Source of the DNA: Pseudovibrio exalbescens
GTDB lineage: Bacteria; Pseudomonadota; Alphaproteobacteria; Rhizobiales; Stappiaceae
Direction: 5' to 3'
DNA: 64,000 bases
NCBI RefSeq assembly: GCF_028737195.1
Contig: NZ_JAQZAJ010000009.1
Location: forward strand, 1-64,000
Shown: one piece after another, positions 8,290 through 18,199 of the stretch
Position numbering within the stretch: the first letter of the stretch is position 1
How the letters are laid out: each line of letters starts with the position of its first letter
Made by a program: the position numbers and the translations under genes
Notes under the pieces: generated by a model
What the model saw: the letters and a program-made list of their open reading frames with translations, nothing else
The model's database searches: none
What the model was told of the DNA's origin: nothing

Positions 8290-9896
8290 TGTCTGTGCTG
8301 ACCTCCAAGATTTCTCCGCGCTCCGAGAGTTTTCAGAGTAACGAGGCGGCCCATCTGGCAGTGATGGAAACCATTCGCGCTGCCAGCCGCACCGCTTTGG
8401 CTGGTGGCGGCGAAGGCCCGAGAGAACGCCATGTGGCCCGTGGGAAAATCCTCCCCCGCGAACGGGTGGCACGGCTGATCGATCCCGGATCACCGTTTTT
8501 GGAGGTCGGCCAGTTTGCCGCCCACGGCATGTATGAGGGCGCAGCGCCCTCCGCCGGGGTGATCACTGGCGTTGGCCGCGTAAACGGCGTCGATTGCATG
8601 ATTGTTGCAAATGACGCCACCGTAAAGGGCGGCACATACTACCCAATGTCGGTGAAAAAACACCTGCGCGCCCAGGAAATTGCCGAGCAGAACAACCTGC
8701 CCTGCATTTATCTGGTGGACTCAGGAGGTGCCAACCTGCCCCAGCAGGATGAAGTGTTTCCAGACCGGGACCATTTCGGCCGGATCTTCTTCAATCAGGC
8801 CAACATGTCTGCAAAAGGCATTCCGCAGATCGCCGTGGTGATGGGGTCGTGTACCGCCGGCGGCGCGTATGTGCCAGCCATGAGCGATGTAACCATCATC
8901 GTGAAAGAACAAGGCACCATTTTTCTCGCCGGTCCGCCACTGGTCAAAGCGGCGACAGGTGAAGTGGTGAGCGCGGAAGATTTGGGCGGCGGCGACGTAC
9001 ACACCCGCCTTTCCGGCGTGGCTGACTATCTGGCGCGGGATGACGCGCATGCACTGGCATTGGCGCGGCAAGCAGTGTCCAATCTCAATGCCATGCGGCC
9101 GAACCAGCTTCGCCTGCAGGAGCCGGAAGACCCGCTCTACGATCCATCGGAAATCCTTGGCATTGTGCCCGCAGATCTGAAAACGCCGTTTGACGTGCGC
9201 GAGGTGATCGCCCGCCTGGTCGATGGCTCCCGGTTCGACGAGTTCAAGGCCCGCTATGGCACCACGCTGGTGACAGGCTTTGCCCACATTCATGGCATGC
9301 CCGTTGGCATCATCGCCAATAACGGCATTCTTTTCTCTGAAAGCTCTCTCAAGGGCGCGCACTTTGTGGAGCTGTGCTGCCAACGCAAGATCCCGCTTGT
9401 GTTCCTGCAAAACATCACCGGCTTCATGGTGGGCCAGAAGTACGAAAGCGGCGGCATTGCCAAAGACGGTGCCAAGTTGGTGACGGCTGTAGCCTGCGCC
9501 AAGGTGCCCAAGTTCACCGTGCTGATTGGCGGCTCTTTTGGCGCTGGCAACTATGGCATGTGCGGCCGGGCCTATTCTCCCCGCTTCCTTTGGACGTGGC
9601 CAAACTCCCGCATCTCCGTGATGGGCGGGCCACAGGCCGCGGGCGTTCTGGCCACCGTGCGCCGCGAAGGCATTGAGCGCAAGGGCGGCACGTGGTCGGC
9701 AGAAGATGAAGAAACCTTCAAGCAGCCCATCATTGACCAGTTCGAGGAACAGGGACACCCGCTCTACGCCTCTGCGCGTTTGTGGGACGATGGCATCATC
9801 GACCCGCGCAAGACCCGAGATGTACTGGCCCTGTCGCTGGCGGCATCGCTCAACGCACCAATCGAAGACACGCCGTTCGGCATCTTCCGCATGTAA
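8289..9896 (+). CDS. liuB: Methylcrotonyl-CoA carboxylase, carboxyltransferase (beta) subunit
   Basis: 535 residues, the usual length. Transfers carboxyl from carboxybiotin on the alpha subunit to 3-methylcrotonyl-CoA, giving 3-methylglutaconyl-CoA. The two halves of the carboxyltransferase fold are visible. The MCC-specific block [20 protein letters not shown] is near residues 143-162, followed by [15 protein letters not shown]; the C-terminal half has [16 protein letters not shown] with the expected oxyanion-hole glycines. The motif pattern favours methylcrotonyl-CoA over propionyl- or geranyl-CoA carboxylase. It lies between liuA and the biotin subunit, 15 bp before the latter. Confidence 0.96.
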   Translation: MSVLTSKISPRSESFQSNEAAHLAVMETIRAASRTALAGGGEGPRERHVARGKILPRERVARLIDPGSPFLEVGQFAAHGMYEGAAPSAGVITGVGRVNGVDCMIVANDATVKGGTYYPMSVKKHLRAQEIAEQNNLPCIYLVDSGGANLPQQDEVFPDRDHFGRIFFNQANMSAKGIPQIAVVMGSCTAGGAYVPAMSDVTIIVKEQGTIFLAGPPLVKAATGEVVSAEDLGGGDVHTRLSGVADYLARDDAHALALARQAVSNLNAMRPNQLRLQEPEDPLYDPSEILGIVPADLKTPFDVREVIARLVDGSRFDEFKARYGTTLVTGFAHIHGMPVGIIANNGILFSESSLKGAHFVELCCQRKIPLVFLQNITGFMVGQKYESGGIAKDGAKLVTAVACAKVPKFTVLIGGSFGAGNYGMCGRAYSPRFLWTWPNSRISVMGGPQAAGVLATVRREGIERKGGTWSAEDEETFKQPIIDQFEEQGHPLYASARLWDDGIIDPRKTRDVLALSLAASLNAPIEDTPFGIFRM

Positions 9897-9911
9897 GGGG
9901 GCGCGGGAATC

Positions 9912-11897
9912 ATGTTCAAGAAAATCCTGATAGCAAACCGCGGTGAGATCGCCGTCCGTGTGGCCAGAACAGCCAAAAGCCTCGGCATCAAGGTGGTTGC
10001 TGTGTACTCGGAAGCAGACCGCAACGCGCTGCATGTTGAGGAAGCCGATGAGGCCTACCTGATTGGCCCGGCGCCGGTGAACGAGAGCTACCTGAACAAG
10101 GACGCCATTCTGGCGGCGGCCAAGAAAGCGGGCGCGCAAGCAATTCACCCCGGCTATGGTTTTCTTTCGGAAAACCCGGAGTTTGTTGAGGCCGTTGAAG
10201 CAGCGGGCCTTGTGTTCATTGGCCCACCTGCCAGTGCAATCCGCGCCATGGGCCTCAAGGATGCAGCAAAGCAACTGATGGAACATTCCGGCGTGCCTGT
10301 GGTGCCCGGTTACCACGGCGAAAACCAAGATGCGGCGTTCCTGAAAACTCAAGCCGACCAAATGGGCTATCCGGTGCTCATCAAGGCCCGCGCAGGTGGC
10401 GGCGGCAAGGGCATGCGCCGGGTTGATGCCTCCGAAGAGTTTCTCAGCGCCTTGGAAGGTGCCCAGCGCGAAGGTCAATCCAGCTTTGGCGACCCTCGTG
10501 TTTTGATCGAAAAGTACATCCAGTCTCCCCGGCACATCGAAGTGCAGGTGTTTGCCGACAGCCACGGCAACGCCGTCCACCTGTTTGAGCGTGACTGCTC
10601 ATTGCAGCGCCGACACCAAAAGGTGATTGAGGAAGCCCCTGCCCCCGGCATGAGCGAGGAAATGCGCACCGCCATGGGTGAGGCAGCGGTGAAAGCCGCT
10701 CTTGCCGTTGGCTATGAAGGTGCGGGCACAGTCGAGTTCATCGTGGATGGGTCGGAGGGGCTAAGGCCCGACCGGTTCTGGTTCATGGAGATGAATACCC
10801 GGCTGCAGGTGGAACACCCGGTAACGGAAGCCATTACCGGCGAAGATCTGGTGCACTGGCAACTTCGGGTCGCGGCTGGCGCTCCTCTGCCAAAGCGACA
10901 GGAAGAGCTGAGCATCAACGGCCACGCTTTTGAAGCACGAATCTATGCCGAAGACGCCGAGGCCGGGTTCCTGCCTGCCACCGGCACCTTGAACGAGCTG
11001 CGCTTGCCCCAGCACTTTGCCCGCATCGACAGCGGCGTGCGCAAGGGGGATACCATCACGCCGTTTTATGATCCGATGATCGCGAAGGTGATCGTGCATG
11101 GCGAAAACCGTAGCGAGGCACTGAGCAAACTGAGCCAGGCGCTGGAAAAGAGCCGGGCCGTTGGCGCAACCACCAACATCACCTTTCTGCACGCACTGGC
11201 GAACCATGAGGGGTTTGCGCGCGGTGAGATGGATACCCTGCTCATCGACCGCGAGCTGGAAAGTTTGACCCGCGTCCCGGAACCCACAGCGGAGGTGTAT
11301 GCCATCGCCGCTGCCATTGATCTGGGCCTTGCCCACGATGCCGGTTATGGCGCAAGCCCATGGGAAACGCTGGCTGGTTGGCGCCTGTGGAGCTCTGCCC
11401 GCCAGTTTGCTCACCTGCGCTACCGCGAGGCCTTGACGGAAGTTGCAATCGCCTCGCATCAGGACGGCAGCTTGTCCGCCACCGTGGGCGACACCGGCCT
11501 GTCCTTCAAGATCCTTCGCAGAGAGGGTGACGAGATCCGCGTGAGCATCGGCGGGGCGCAGCGCTGCTGCCATTTTGCCAGAACACCAACCACCCTCACG
11601 CTTTTCATGGAGGGCCAGTGCTGGACATTCCACCTGCCTGACCACTTGAGCGAAGAGGAGGAACAGGCGGATGCAGGCAGCGCCATCATCTCGCCCGTTC
11701 CGGGGCAGGTACGCGCTGTGCATTGCAAAGCGGGCCAAACCGTCCGCGAAGGCGACGTTCTGGTGGTGACCGAAGCCATGAAGATGGAACACAGCCTGAA
11801 AGCCCCGCGAGATGGTGTGGTGCAAGAAGTGATGGTGGCGGTGGGCGACCAAGTGGAAGATGGTGCTCTCCTGATTGCTCTTGAGGAGGAAGCGTAA
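9912..11897 (+). CDS. liuD: Methylcrotonyl-CoA carboxylase, biotin-carboxylase/carrier (alpha) subunit
   Basis: 661 residues. Starts with the biotin-carboxylase domain (KKILIANRGEIAVRV at the N-terminus), then an ATP-grasp domain with ARAGGGGKGMRRV near 158-170 and EMNTRLQVEHPVTE near 295-308. A linker domain follows, and a C-terminal biotinyl domain has TEAMKMEHS, with Lys624 as the biotinylation site. Carboxylates its own biotin with ATP and bicarbonate and pairs with LiuB. An LQVEHPVTE core is shared with propionyl-CoA carboxylase alpha, but operon context fixes the substrate as methylcrotonyl-CoA. Confidence 0.96.
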   Translation: MFKKILIANRGEIAVRVARTAKSLGIKVVAVYSEADRNALHVEEADEAYLIGPAPVNESYLNKDAILAAAKKAGAQAIHPGYGFLSENPEFVEAVEAAGLVFIGPPASAIRAMGLKDAAKQLMEHSGVPVVPGYHGENQDAAFLKTQADQMGYPVLIKARAGGGGKGMRRVDASEEFLSALEGAQREGQSSFGDPRVLIEKYIQSPRHIEVQVFADSHGNAVHLFERDCSLQRRHQKVIEEAPAPGMSEEMRTAMGEAAVKAALAVGYEGAGTVEFIVDGSEGLRPDRFWFMEMNTRLQVEHPVTEAITGEDLVHWQLRVAAGAPLPKRQEELSINGHAFEARIYAEDAEAGFLPATGTLNELRLPQHFARIDSGVRKGDTITPFYDPMIAKVIVHGENRSEALSKLSQALEKSRAVGATTNITFLHALANHEGFARGEMDTLLIDRELESLTRVPEPTAEVYAIAAAIDLGLAHDAGYGASPWETLAGWRLWSSARQFAHLRYREALTEVAIASHQDGSLSATVGDTGLSFKILRREGDEIRVSIGGAQRCCHFARTPTTLTLFMEGQCWTFHLPDHLSEEEEQADAGSAIISPVPGQVRAVHCKAGQTVREGDVLVVTEAMKMEHSLKAPRDGVVQEVMVAVGDQVEDGALLIALEEEA

Positions 11898-11899
11898 TC

Positions 11900-13531
11900 A
11901 TGTTGCCGCAAATTCGCTCCTACGAAGGCCTTCGAGCGGCCTTCGAATGGAAGGTGCCAGAGTTCTTCAACATCGGGGTTGATATCAGCGACAAGTGGGC
12001 GGACAAGGAACCGAACCGCGAAGCGCTGGTGTTTGTGCGCGAAGACGGCGCTGTCAGCCATTACACCTTTGGAGATCTCAAAGAGAAATCCAATCAGCTT
12101 GCCAACCTGCTTGCCAGCCGTGGAGTGGCTCGCGGCGATCGGGTTGGCATCCTGCTGCCACAAGCACCCGAAACCGCCTTTGGTCACATCGCCATTCACA
12201 AAATGGGGGCCATCTCCATCCCCTTGTTCACCCTGTTTGGTGAGGAAGCGCTGGAGTACCGCCTCAACAATTCCGAGGCCAAGGCCATTATCACCAACGC
12301 CATGGGTGCCGAAAAACTCCAGTATCTGCGCAGCCGCCTGCCGCACCTTAAGGTGGTGCTGTGCATCGATGGCGCGTTGCATGGGGCGGAGGATTATCAC
12401 GCCCTGACACAAGGGCACTCTACCGAGTTCGAGCCGGTAAAGACGCGGGCGGATGACCCCGCCATGATCGTTTACACCTCCGGCACCACAGGCCAGCCCA
12501 AGGGTGCCCTGCATGCCCACCGGGTGTTGCTCGGCCATCTGCCGGGAGTTGAGTTTCCCCATGACCTGTTCCCGCAGGAAGGTGACCGGTTCTGGACACC
12601 TGCGGACTGGGCATGGATTGGCGGTCTCATGGACGCGATCATGCCATCGCTCCACCACGGAGTTCCTGTGGTGGCGTGCCGGTTCCGAAAGTTTACGGGC
12701 GAGGCCGCGTTTCAGCTGATGCAGGATCAAAAGATCCGCAATGCCTTCATCCCACCAACCGCTCTGAAGATGATGCGGACCGTGGACAACCCGCAGGAAC
12801 GCTGGAACTACAGCGTGCGCACCATTGGCAGCGGCGGTGAAGCCCTTGGCGCGGAGCTGCTGGACTGGGGCCGCAAGACCTTCGGCATCACCATCAACGA
12901 GTTCTACGGCCAGACCGAGTGCAATCTCGTGGTGGCAACGTGCAGCCAGATGATGGACCCACGACCCGGCATCATGGGCAAGGCCGTACCGGGCTTTGAT
13001 GTGCGCATCGTTGATGACAACGGCGTGGAGCTGCCACGGGGCATGCAGGGAAACATCGGCATTCGCACCCCAAACCCGGTTATGTTCCTGGAATACTGGC
13101 GCAACCCGGAGGCCACCGCAAAGAAGGTGATCAACGGCTTCCTGATGACAGGCGATCAGGGCGTGATGGACGCGGAAGACTGGATCCGCTTCGTTGGCCG
13201 GGACGATGATGTCATCACCTCCTCCGGTTACCGCATTGGACCGGGTGAGATTGAGGACTGCCTGTTAAAGCACGACGCCGTCGCCATGGTGGGCGTTATT
13301 GGCAAGCCGGACGCCACACGCACGGAAATCGTGAAGGCCTATGTTGTGCTGCGCCAAGGCATTGAGCCCAGCAAGGAGCTGGCTGACGAGCTTGCGCTGT
13401 TCGTGAAGGAGAGGCTGGCCGCCCACGAATACCCACGGGAGGTGGAGTTCGTGGACGCCCTGCCCATGACCACAACAGGCAAGGTCATCCGCCGGGAACT
13501 GCGCCAAATGGCCATGGAGGAGGCCCCATGA
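11900..13531 (+). CDS. AMP-forming acyl-CoA synthetase of the liu operon
   Basis: 543 residues, ANL superfamily. Core motif YTSGTTGQPKG near 191-201, the NEFYGQTE segment (A5), SSGYRIGPGEIE (A8 hinge) and a C-terminal TTTGKVIRREL with the catalytic lysine. Activates a carboxylic acid to its CoA thioester through an acyl-AMP. Within a leucine/isovalerate operon the likely substrate is isovalerate or another short branched acid entering at LiuA, or acetoacetate leaving at the end. It is about 100 residues shorter than classical acetoacetyl-CoA synthetases, which disfavours the latter. It starts 2 bp after liuD and overlaps liuE by 4 bp. Confidence 0.9.
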   Translation: MLPQIRSYEGLRAAFEWKVPEFFNIGVDISDKWADKEPNREALVFVREDGAVSHYTFGDLKEKSNQLANLLASRGVARGDRVGILLPQAPETAFGHIAIHKMGAISIPLFTLFGEEALEYRLNNSEAKAIITNAMGAEKLQYLRSRLPHLKVVLCIDGALHGAEDYHALTQGHSTEFEPVKTRADDPAMIVYTSGTTGQPKGALHAHRVLLGHLPGVEFPHDLFPQEGDRFWTPADWAWIGGLMDAIMPSLHHGVPVVACRFRKFTGEAAFQLMQDQKIRNAFIPPTALKMMRTVDNPQERWNYSVRTIGSGGEALGAELLDWGRKTFGITINEFYGQTECNLVVATCSQMMDPRPGIMGKAVPGFDVRIVDDNGVELPRGMQGNIGIRTPNPVMFLEYWRNPEATAKKVINGFLMTGDQGVMDAEDWIRFVGRDDDVITSSGYRIGPGEIEDCLLKHDAVAMVGVIGKPDATRTEIVKAYVVLRQGIEPSKELADELALFVKERLAAHEYPREVEFVDALPMTTTGKVIRRELRQMAMEEAP

Positions 13532-14388
13532 GTGACCATGTGACCTTGTTCGAGATGGGGCCGCGCGATGGCCTGCAAAACGAAAAAGTCCTGATCAGCA
13601 CACCGGCCAAGATCGCGCTTGTTGACCAGTTGTCCGGCTGTGGCTTTACAAAGATTGAGGCAACCAGCTTCGTCTCCCCCAAATGGGTGCCGCAGATGGC
13701 CGACGCCGCGCAAGTGCTTGAAGGAATTACCCGAAAACCGGGTGTAAAGTACACCGCCTTGACCCCCAATCTGAAGGGCTACGACCGGGCACGGGAAGCC
13801 AAGGCCGATGAAGTCGCCGTATTCGGCTCGGCCTCCGAAGGCTTCTCGCAGGCCAACATCAACTGCTCCGTCGCAGAGAGCTTTGAGCGCTTCGCACCGA
13901 TCATCGAGCAAGCCAAGAGCGATGGCATTCCTGTACGCGGCTATGTCTCCTGTGTGATCCGCTGTCCCTATGACGGCGACACGGACCCGGCCATGGTGGC
14001 CTCCGTTGCCAAGCGCATGATCGAGATGGGGTGCTATGAGATCTCGCTGGGCGACACCATTGGCGCAGGAACACCAAAAACCATCCGTGCCATGCTCAAG
14101 GCTGTGCTTCAGGAAGTGCCTGCGGAACGACTGGCTGGCCACTACCATGACACCGGCGACAGGGCCGTTTCCAACATTGAGGCAAGCCTTGAACTTGGCC
14201 TTAGAACCTTTGATGCGGCCATTGGCGGCCTTGGGGGCTGCCCCTATGCCCCGGGTGCCAAAGGCAACGTGAACACCATTGAAGTTGCGGCACGCCTGCA
14301 TGAACTCGGTCTTCATACCGGGTTGGACATGGCAGCCTGCCAGAAAGCAGCGGCCTTCATCATGGGGCTTAAAGAGGCAGCAGCATGA
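13528..14388 (+). CDS. liuE: Hydroxymethylglutaryl-CoA lyase
   Basis: 286 residues. Cleaves HMG-CoA to acetyl-CoA and acetoacetate, the last step of leucine degradation. TIM-barrel DRE-type signatures: EMGPRDGLQNE at 9-19, GDTIGAGTP near 173-181 and GLGGCPYAPGAKGN containing the catalytic Cys238. The ATGA overlap with the upstream synthetase and the following hydratase indicates translational coupling. Confidence 0.96.
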   Translation: MSDHVTLFEMGPRDGLQNEKVLISTPAKIALVDQLSGCGFTKIEATSFVSPKWVPQMADAAQVLEGITRKPGVKYTALTPNLKGYDRAREAKADEVAVFGSASEGFSQANINCSVAESFERFAPIIEQAKSDGIPVRGYVSCVIRCPYDGDTDPAMVASVAKRMIEMGCYEISLGDTIGAGTPKTIRAMLKAVLQEVPAERLAGHYHDTGDRAVSNIEASLELGLRTFDAAIGGLGGCPYAPGAKGNVNTIEVAARLHELGLHTGLDMAACQKAAAFIMGLKEAAA

Positions 14389-15170
14389 GCTTTGAAACTC
14401 TGGAAATTGAACGCGCTGACAACGGCATCACCACCCTTTGGCTCGCCCGCGCGGACAAGCACAACGCCATGAGCGCGCAGATGATGGACGAGCTGGTGCA
14501 CGCCGCAGATGAGCTGGAGGCAGATGACAGCACCCGCGTTGTCATTCTCGCAGCCAAAGGCAAGACGTTTTGCGCTGGCGGCGATCTCACCTGGATGCAG
14601 GCGCAGGCGGAAAAGGACCGCGCTGGCAAGATTGAGGAAGCGCAACGCCTTGCAGGCATGCTGAAGCGGCTGGACGCACTCGGAAAACCGATGATCGCTC
14701 GTGTCCATGGCCCGGCCTATGGCGGCGGCGTGGGTTTGATGAGCATTTGCGACCTTGTTGTCGCCAGCCATGGCACCAAGTTCGCGCTCACAGAAACCCG
14801 TCTCGGCCTGATCCCCGCAACGATTGGTCCCTACGTTGTGCGCCGCATGGGCGAAGGCAACGCGCGTCAGGTGTTCATGAGTGCAAAGGCCTTTGGGCCC
14901 GAGCGGGCAAAAGACCTCGGCCTGGTCTCGCTGGTGACCGGAGCGGATGCGCTGGACACCGTCGTGCAGGAGGAAGCTGAAAGCTACCTGAGCTGTGCCC
15001 CCGGTGCGGTGGCCGATGCCAAGGCGCTGTGCTGCGCCCTCGCCCGCATGCCAGCGGAAGGCCAGATCAACTACACCGTGGGCAAGCTGGCGGACCGTTG
15101 GGAAACAGAGGAAGCCCAAGCCGGGATTGACGCGTTCTTTGCCAAGAAAACACCACCCTGGCGCACATAA
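14385..15170 (+). CDS. liuC: Methylglutaconyl-CoA hydratase (crotonase family)
   Basis: 261 residues. Hydrates 3-methylglutaconyl-CoA to HMG-CoA. Crotonase-fold oxyanion-hole segments are visible: AKGKTFCAGGDLTWM near 57-71 and ARVHGPAYGGGVGLMSICD near 105-123. The general family includes enoyl-CoA hydratases of many specificities, so the assignment to methylglutaconyl-CoA rests on position as last gene of a complete liu operon. The start overlaps liuE by 4 bp. No clear terminator follows before the MFS gene. Confidence 0.93.
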   Translation: MSFETLEIERADNGITTLWLARADKHNAMSAQMMDELVHAADELEADDSTRVVILAAKGKTFCAGGDLTWMQAQAEKDRAGKIEEAQRLAGMLKRLDALGKPMIARVHGPAYGGGVGLMSICDLVVASHGTKFALTETRLGLIPATIGPYVVRRMGEGNARQVFMSAKAFGPERAKDLGLVSLVTGADALDTVVQEEAESYLSCAPGAVADAKALCCALARMPAEGQINYTVGKLADRWETEEAQAGIDAFFAKKTPPWRT

Positions 15171-15281
15171 CAAAAGCATGAAGGTGGCAGCACCCCCTCT
15201 GAACAACGCGGAAAACTGCCGATTCTTCTTTACTTGACTGGCGGCTCTGGTAGACACCAGCGGATCGCCAGCGAGGCAAGA

Positions 15282-16571
15282 ATGCGTGCACTTTTTCTGA
15301 ATTTTTCGATAAGCGCCAAGTCCCACACCCTGTTCTTTGTGGGCTGCACAGCTCTGCTGAATGCCATTGGCGCTGGCCTGATCATTCCTGTGACACCGCA
15401 TCTCGTTTCTGAACTTACAGGCACGGGCATTGCCGGAGCTGCCATGTGGGGCGGTTTCATCGCGGCCGTTTATGCGATCATGCAGTTTCTGTTTGGCGCC
15501 ACCATTGGTGCCCTCTCCGATCGCTTCGGCCGCCGTCCCGTTCTTCTGGTGTCACTGGCGATTCTTGTCATCGACTACCTGATCATGACATTTGCCAATC
15601 ACATCTGGCTGTTGTTCATCGGCCGTTTGATCGCGGGCATCGCCAGCGCCACCTACGCCACCTCCTACGCTGCTGTGGCAGACATTTCAGGGCGCAGCAA
15701 ACGCAGCACACGCTTTGGCATGATTGGTGCCTGCATCGGCATGGGGTTTGTTCTTGGTCCGGCCATTGGCGGGCTGCTGGGTGAACTGGGCACCCGTGTG
15801 CCATTTTACGCAGCCGCGGTGCTGCTCGCCGCCACCTTCATGTATGGCCTGTTCTACATGCCGGAGACCTTGCGCCCGGAAAAGCGTCGCCCCATTGAGC
15901 TGCGCAAAGCCAATCCCGTTGGAGCCACGCTCTACTTCATTCAGTTTGAGAACCTGCGCCGGTTCTTTATCGCGCTCTTCCTGTTTCAGTTGGCGAACTT
16001 CGTCTATGCCGCCGTCTGGCCCTACTACACCTTCGAGGCGTTGCGCTGGACCAGCACACAAGTGGGTCTTTCCCTTGCCGTGGTGGGCCTTGGCTTTTCC
16101 GGGGTCAAAGGCGGTTTGATCCGCTGGATCATCCCGCGCCATGGGGAAGAAAAAACCGCGCTGTTCGGTTTTGGCTTCTCCATTCTCGCACTCTTCGGAT
16201 TTGCCTTTGCGCCTTACACTTGGGCGGTTGTTATGCTGTTGCCACTTGCAGCGCTCGGGGCCATGATCCTGCCCGCGCTTACGGGCCTCATGAGCCAATC
16301 CGTGACAGCAGACCGGCAGGGCGAGCTGCAAGGAGCCATGACCAGCATCACCGGGCTGACCAGCGTGATTTCAACCTTGCTGATGACACAGGTGTTCACG
16401 CTGGCAACCGGCTCACCGGAAACACTCTACTTCCCAGGTGCGCCGTTCTTTCTCGCAGCCCTGTTCATGGCAGCAGCAATCTGGCCGTTCCTACGCGCCA
16501 TCAATGCACAGCGCCCCACTCTTGAGGTCAGCCGCCGGCTGATGGCATATGCGGTGAGGCGCAGCGCTTAG
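15282..16571 (+). CDS. MFS transporter, tetracycline-resistance (TCR/Tet)-like branch
   Basis: About 429 residues from the ATG at 15282. An upstream TTG at 15234 would add 16 residues; I prefer the ATG because a purine-rich GAGGCAAG precedes it. Around twelve membrane helices are visible. The cytoplasmic loop after helix 2 has SDRFGRRPVLL, the MFS signature of H+-antiporter drug exporters, and a helix-5-type motif reads GMGFVLGPAIGGLLGELG. Substrate unknown. It follows the liu operon on the same strand after 111 bp and its end overlaps the isochorismatase gene by 4 bp, tail to tail. Confidence 0.85.
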   Translation: MRALFLNFSISAKSHTLFFVGCTALLNAIGAGLIIPVTPHLVSELTGTGIAGAAMWGGFIAAVYAIMQFLFGATIGALSDRFGRRPVLLVSLAILVIDYLIMTFANHIWLLFIGRLIAGIASATYATSYAAVADISGRSKRSTRFGMIGACIGMGFVLGPAIGGLLGELGTRVPFYAAAVLLAATFMYGLFYMPETLRPEKRRPIELRKANPVGATLYFIQFENLRRFFIALFLFQLANFVYAAVWPYYTFEALRWTSTQVGLSLAVVGLGFSGVKGGLIRWIIPRHGEEKTALFGFGFSILALFGFAFAPYTWAVVMLLPLAALGAMILPALTGLMSQSVTADRQGELQGAMTSITGLTSVISTLLMTQVFTLATGSPETLYFPGAPFFLAALFMAAAIWPFLRAINAQRPTLEVSRRLMAYAVRRSA

Positions 16572-17116
16572 GCTGCAAGGTACGCCTTGGTGTCCAACAC
16601 GGAAGCGAAAGAAAAGCCAAGCGCCGCCATGAAGGATGCCTGAACGGCCTTTGCTGGTATCACTTCGCCATTCAGTTCCAGATCGCGGGTAGCGCAGGCA
16701 TCGTGCACCACGGTGACTTTGTAGCCCAAGTCCGCTGCCGCTCGAACCGTGGAGTCGATGCAGTTTTGTGTCATTGCGCCAACGACAACCAGTTCTTCAA
16801 CACCCGCTGCATCCAGCACTTCTTTTAGGTTGGTGTCGCGAAAGCTGTTTGCCTTAGGTTTCTGCACCAAGGCTTCACCGTCCAGCGGCTTGCAGCTCTC
16901 GTGAATCTCAACGCCTTTAGTGCCTTCGTTAAAGAAGGGTGCGCCACCCCCCGTAAAGACATGCTGGACGTGCACAACGGTTTCACCCGCTGAACGGGTC
17001 TTCTCAATGAGCTTGGCAGTGTTTGCAGCCGCAGCTTCCATGCCGACCAGCTCCCAAGCCCCGCCGGGAAAATAGTCGTTCTGTACGTCAATGATTAGAA
17101 GGGCCTTGTTGGTCAT
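16568..17116 (-). CDS. Cysteine hydrolase, isochorismatase family
   Basis: 182 residues. The fold's nucleophile system is visible: Asp10 in LLIIDVQNDYF, a lysine in VQKPKANSF (86 or 88), and Cys119 in GAMTQNCIDST. Family members hydrolyse amides or vinyl ethers (nicotinamidase, isochorismatase, N-carbamoyl compounds); none can be chosen from sequence. A GlxA/AraC-type regulator is divergent 102 bp away, a pairing often seen where the regulator controls the hydrolase. Confidence 0.88.
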   Translation of the reverse strand: MTNKALLIIDVQNDYFPGGAWELVGMEAAAANTAKLIEKTRSAGETVVHVQHVFTGGGAPFFNEGTKGVEIHESCKPLDGEALVQKPKANSFRDTNLKEVLDAAGVEELVVVGAMTQNCIDSTVRAAADLGYKVTVVHDACATRDLELNGEVIPAKAVQASFMAALGFSFASVLDTKAYLAA

Positions 17117-17218
17117 AGCTCGCTCCTTGTCCGTGGCCGTGACATGAGAGGCACTTTAGGGCGTCGCTCTCCCCATTAGCATTGGCGGTTTCGACTAAAA
17201 GCGGTCTATAAATGACAA

Positions 17219-18199
17219 ATGACCTCGCATGGAACACCCCGCAATGTTGCCCTTCTTAACTATCCGGGCGCACAGTTGGCCGCACTTTACGGTCTGAAGG
17301 ACATGTTCGAAGTCGCAAATTCATTTGCGAGCGGTCATGGTGCAGGACTGCTGGTGCCCCACGTCGTCGACGTAATAGAAGGCAACACCGAAGTGTGTCC
17401 TGCGGCTCTCATAAAACTCGAAACATGTGCGGCCATCATCGCACCGCCGAGCTTGCAGCAAGAAAAGTATCGCGGACACAACGCCCTCCATCACTGGATG
17501 GCGGCTCAACACGATAAAGGCGCCGTTCTCAGTTCGGCCTGTGCCGGAGCGTTCCTGCTCGCGGCATCGGGGCGGCTGAATGGTCGTCCTGCAACAACAC
17601 ATTGGGCGCTGAGCAGACAGTTTGGGGAGAACTTTCCAGAGGTCCACCTGAAGACCGACCAGCTGATCATTGACGACGGAGACATCATTACGGCAGGCGG
17701 CGTCATGGCATGGACCGATTTGGGTCTGCGCATTGTGGAGCGCTTCATGGGGCCAAGCATCATGTTGCAACTGGCGCATCAGCTGCTTATTGAGCCCGGA
17801 GGACGCGAACAGCGGTTTTACAAGACGTTCCTGCCGGAACTGCAGCATGGGGATGGCGCAATCCTGAAGGTGCAGCACTGGCTTCAAACCGCCTACAGTG
17901 ACAGCCTTACGGTTTCAGAAATGGCAGAACGGGCAGGCTTGACCGCGCGCACCTTCTTGCGCCGCTTTCACCGCGACACAGGCCACAAGCCCAACACATA
18001 TCTGCAGATGGTGCGGGTAGAAAAGGCGCGAAGCCAACTGGAACTCAGCTCCAGGCCGGTCGACGAAATCGCGTGGTCTGTCGGTTATCAAGACCCTGCA
18101 GCGTTTCGCAAGGTCTTTCAAAAGGTGATTGGTTTGTCACCCGGAGAGTATCGCAAGCGTTTTTCACCCGCAGGCGCGATGAAACGCTCAGAAGCCTAG
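17219..18199 (+). CDS. GlxA-type transcriptional regulator (DJ-1/PfpI domain + AraC HTH)
   Basis: 326 residues. Residues ~8-190 form a class-I glutamine-amidotransferase-like (DJ-1/PfpI) domain with a nucleophile-elbow-like SSACAGAFLLA around Cys108. Residues ~215-315 are an AraC-type double helix-turn-helix, including AERAGLTARTFLRRFHRDTG and IAWSVGYQDPAAFRKVF. Such proteins sense small metabolites and activate neighbouring catabolic genes; the likely target is the divergent hydrolase. Its 3' end overlaps the DUF1992 gene by 4 bp on opposite strands. Confidence 0.9.
   Translation: MTSHGTPRNVALLNYPGAQLAALYGLKDMFEVANSFASGHGAGLLVPHVVDVIEGNTEVCPAALIKLETCAAIIAPPSLQQEKYRGHNALHHWMAAQHDKGAVLSSACAGAFLLAASGRLNGRPATTHWALSRQFGENFPEVHLKTDQLIIDDGDIITAGGVMAWTDLGLRIVERFMGPSIMLQLAHQLLIEPGGREQRFYKTFLPELQHGDGAILKVQHWLQTAYSDSLTVSEMAERAGLTARTFLRRFHRDTGHKPNTYLQMVRVEKARSQLELSSRPVDEIAWSVGYQDPAAFRKVFQKVIGLSPGEYRKRFSPAGAMKRSEA

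Noticed and set aside
8721-10580. 619-codon minus-strand frame opposite liuB and liuD
   Set aside because: Antisense shadow caused by codon bias; crosses a gene boundary and shows no domain.
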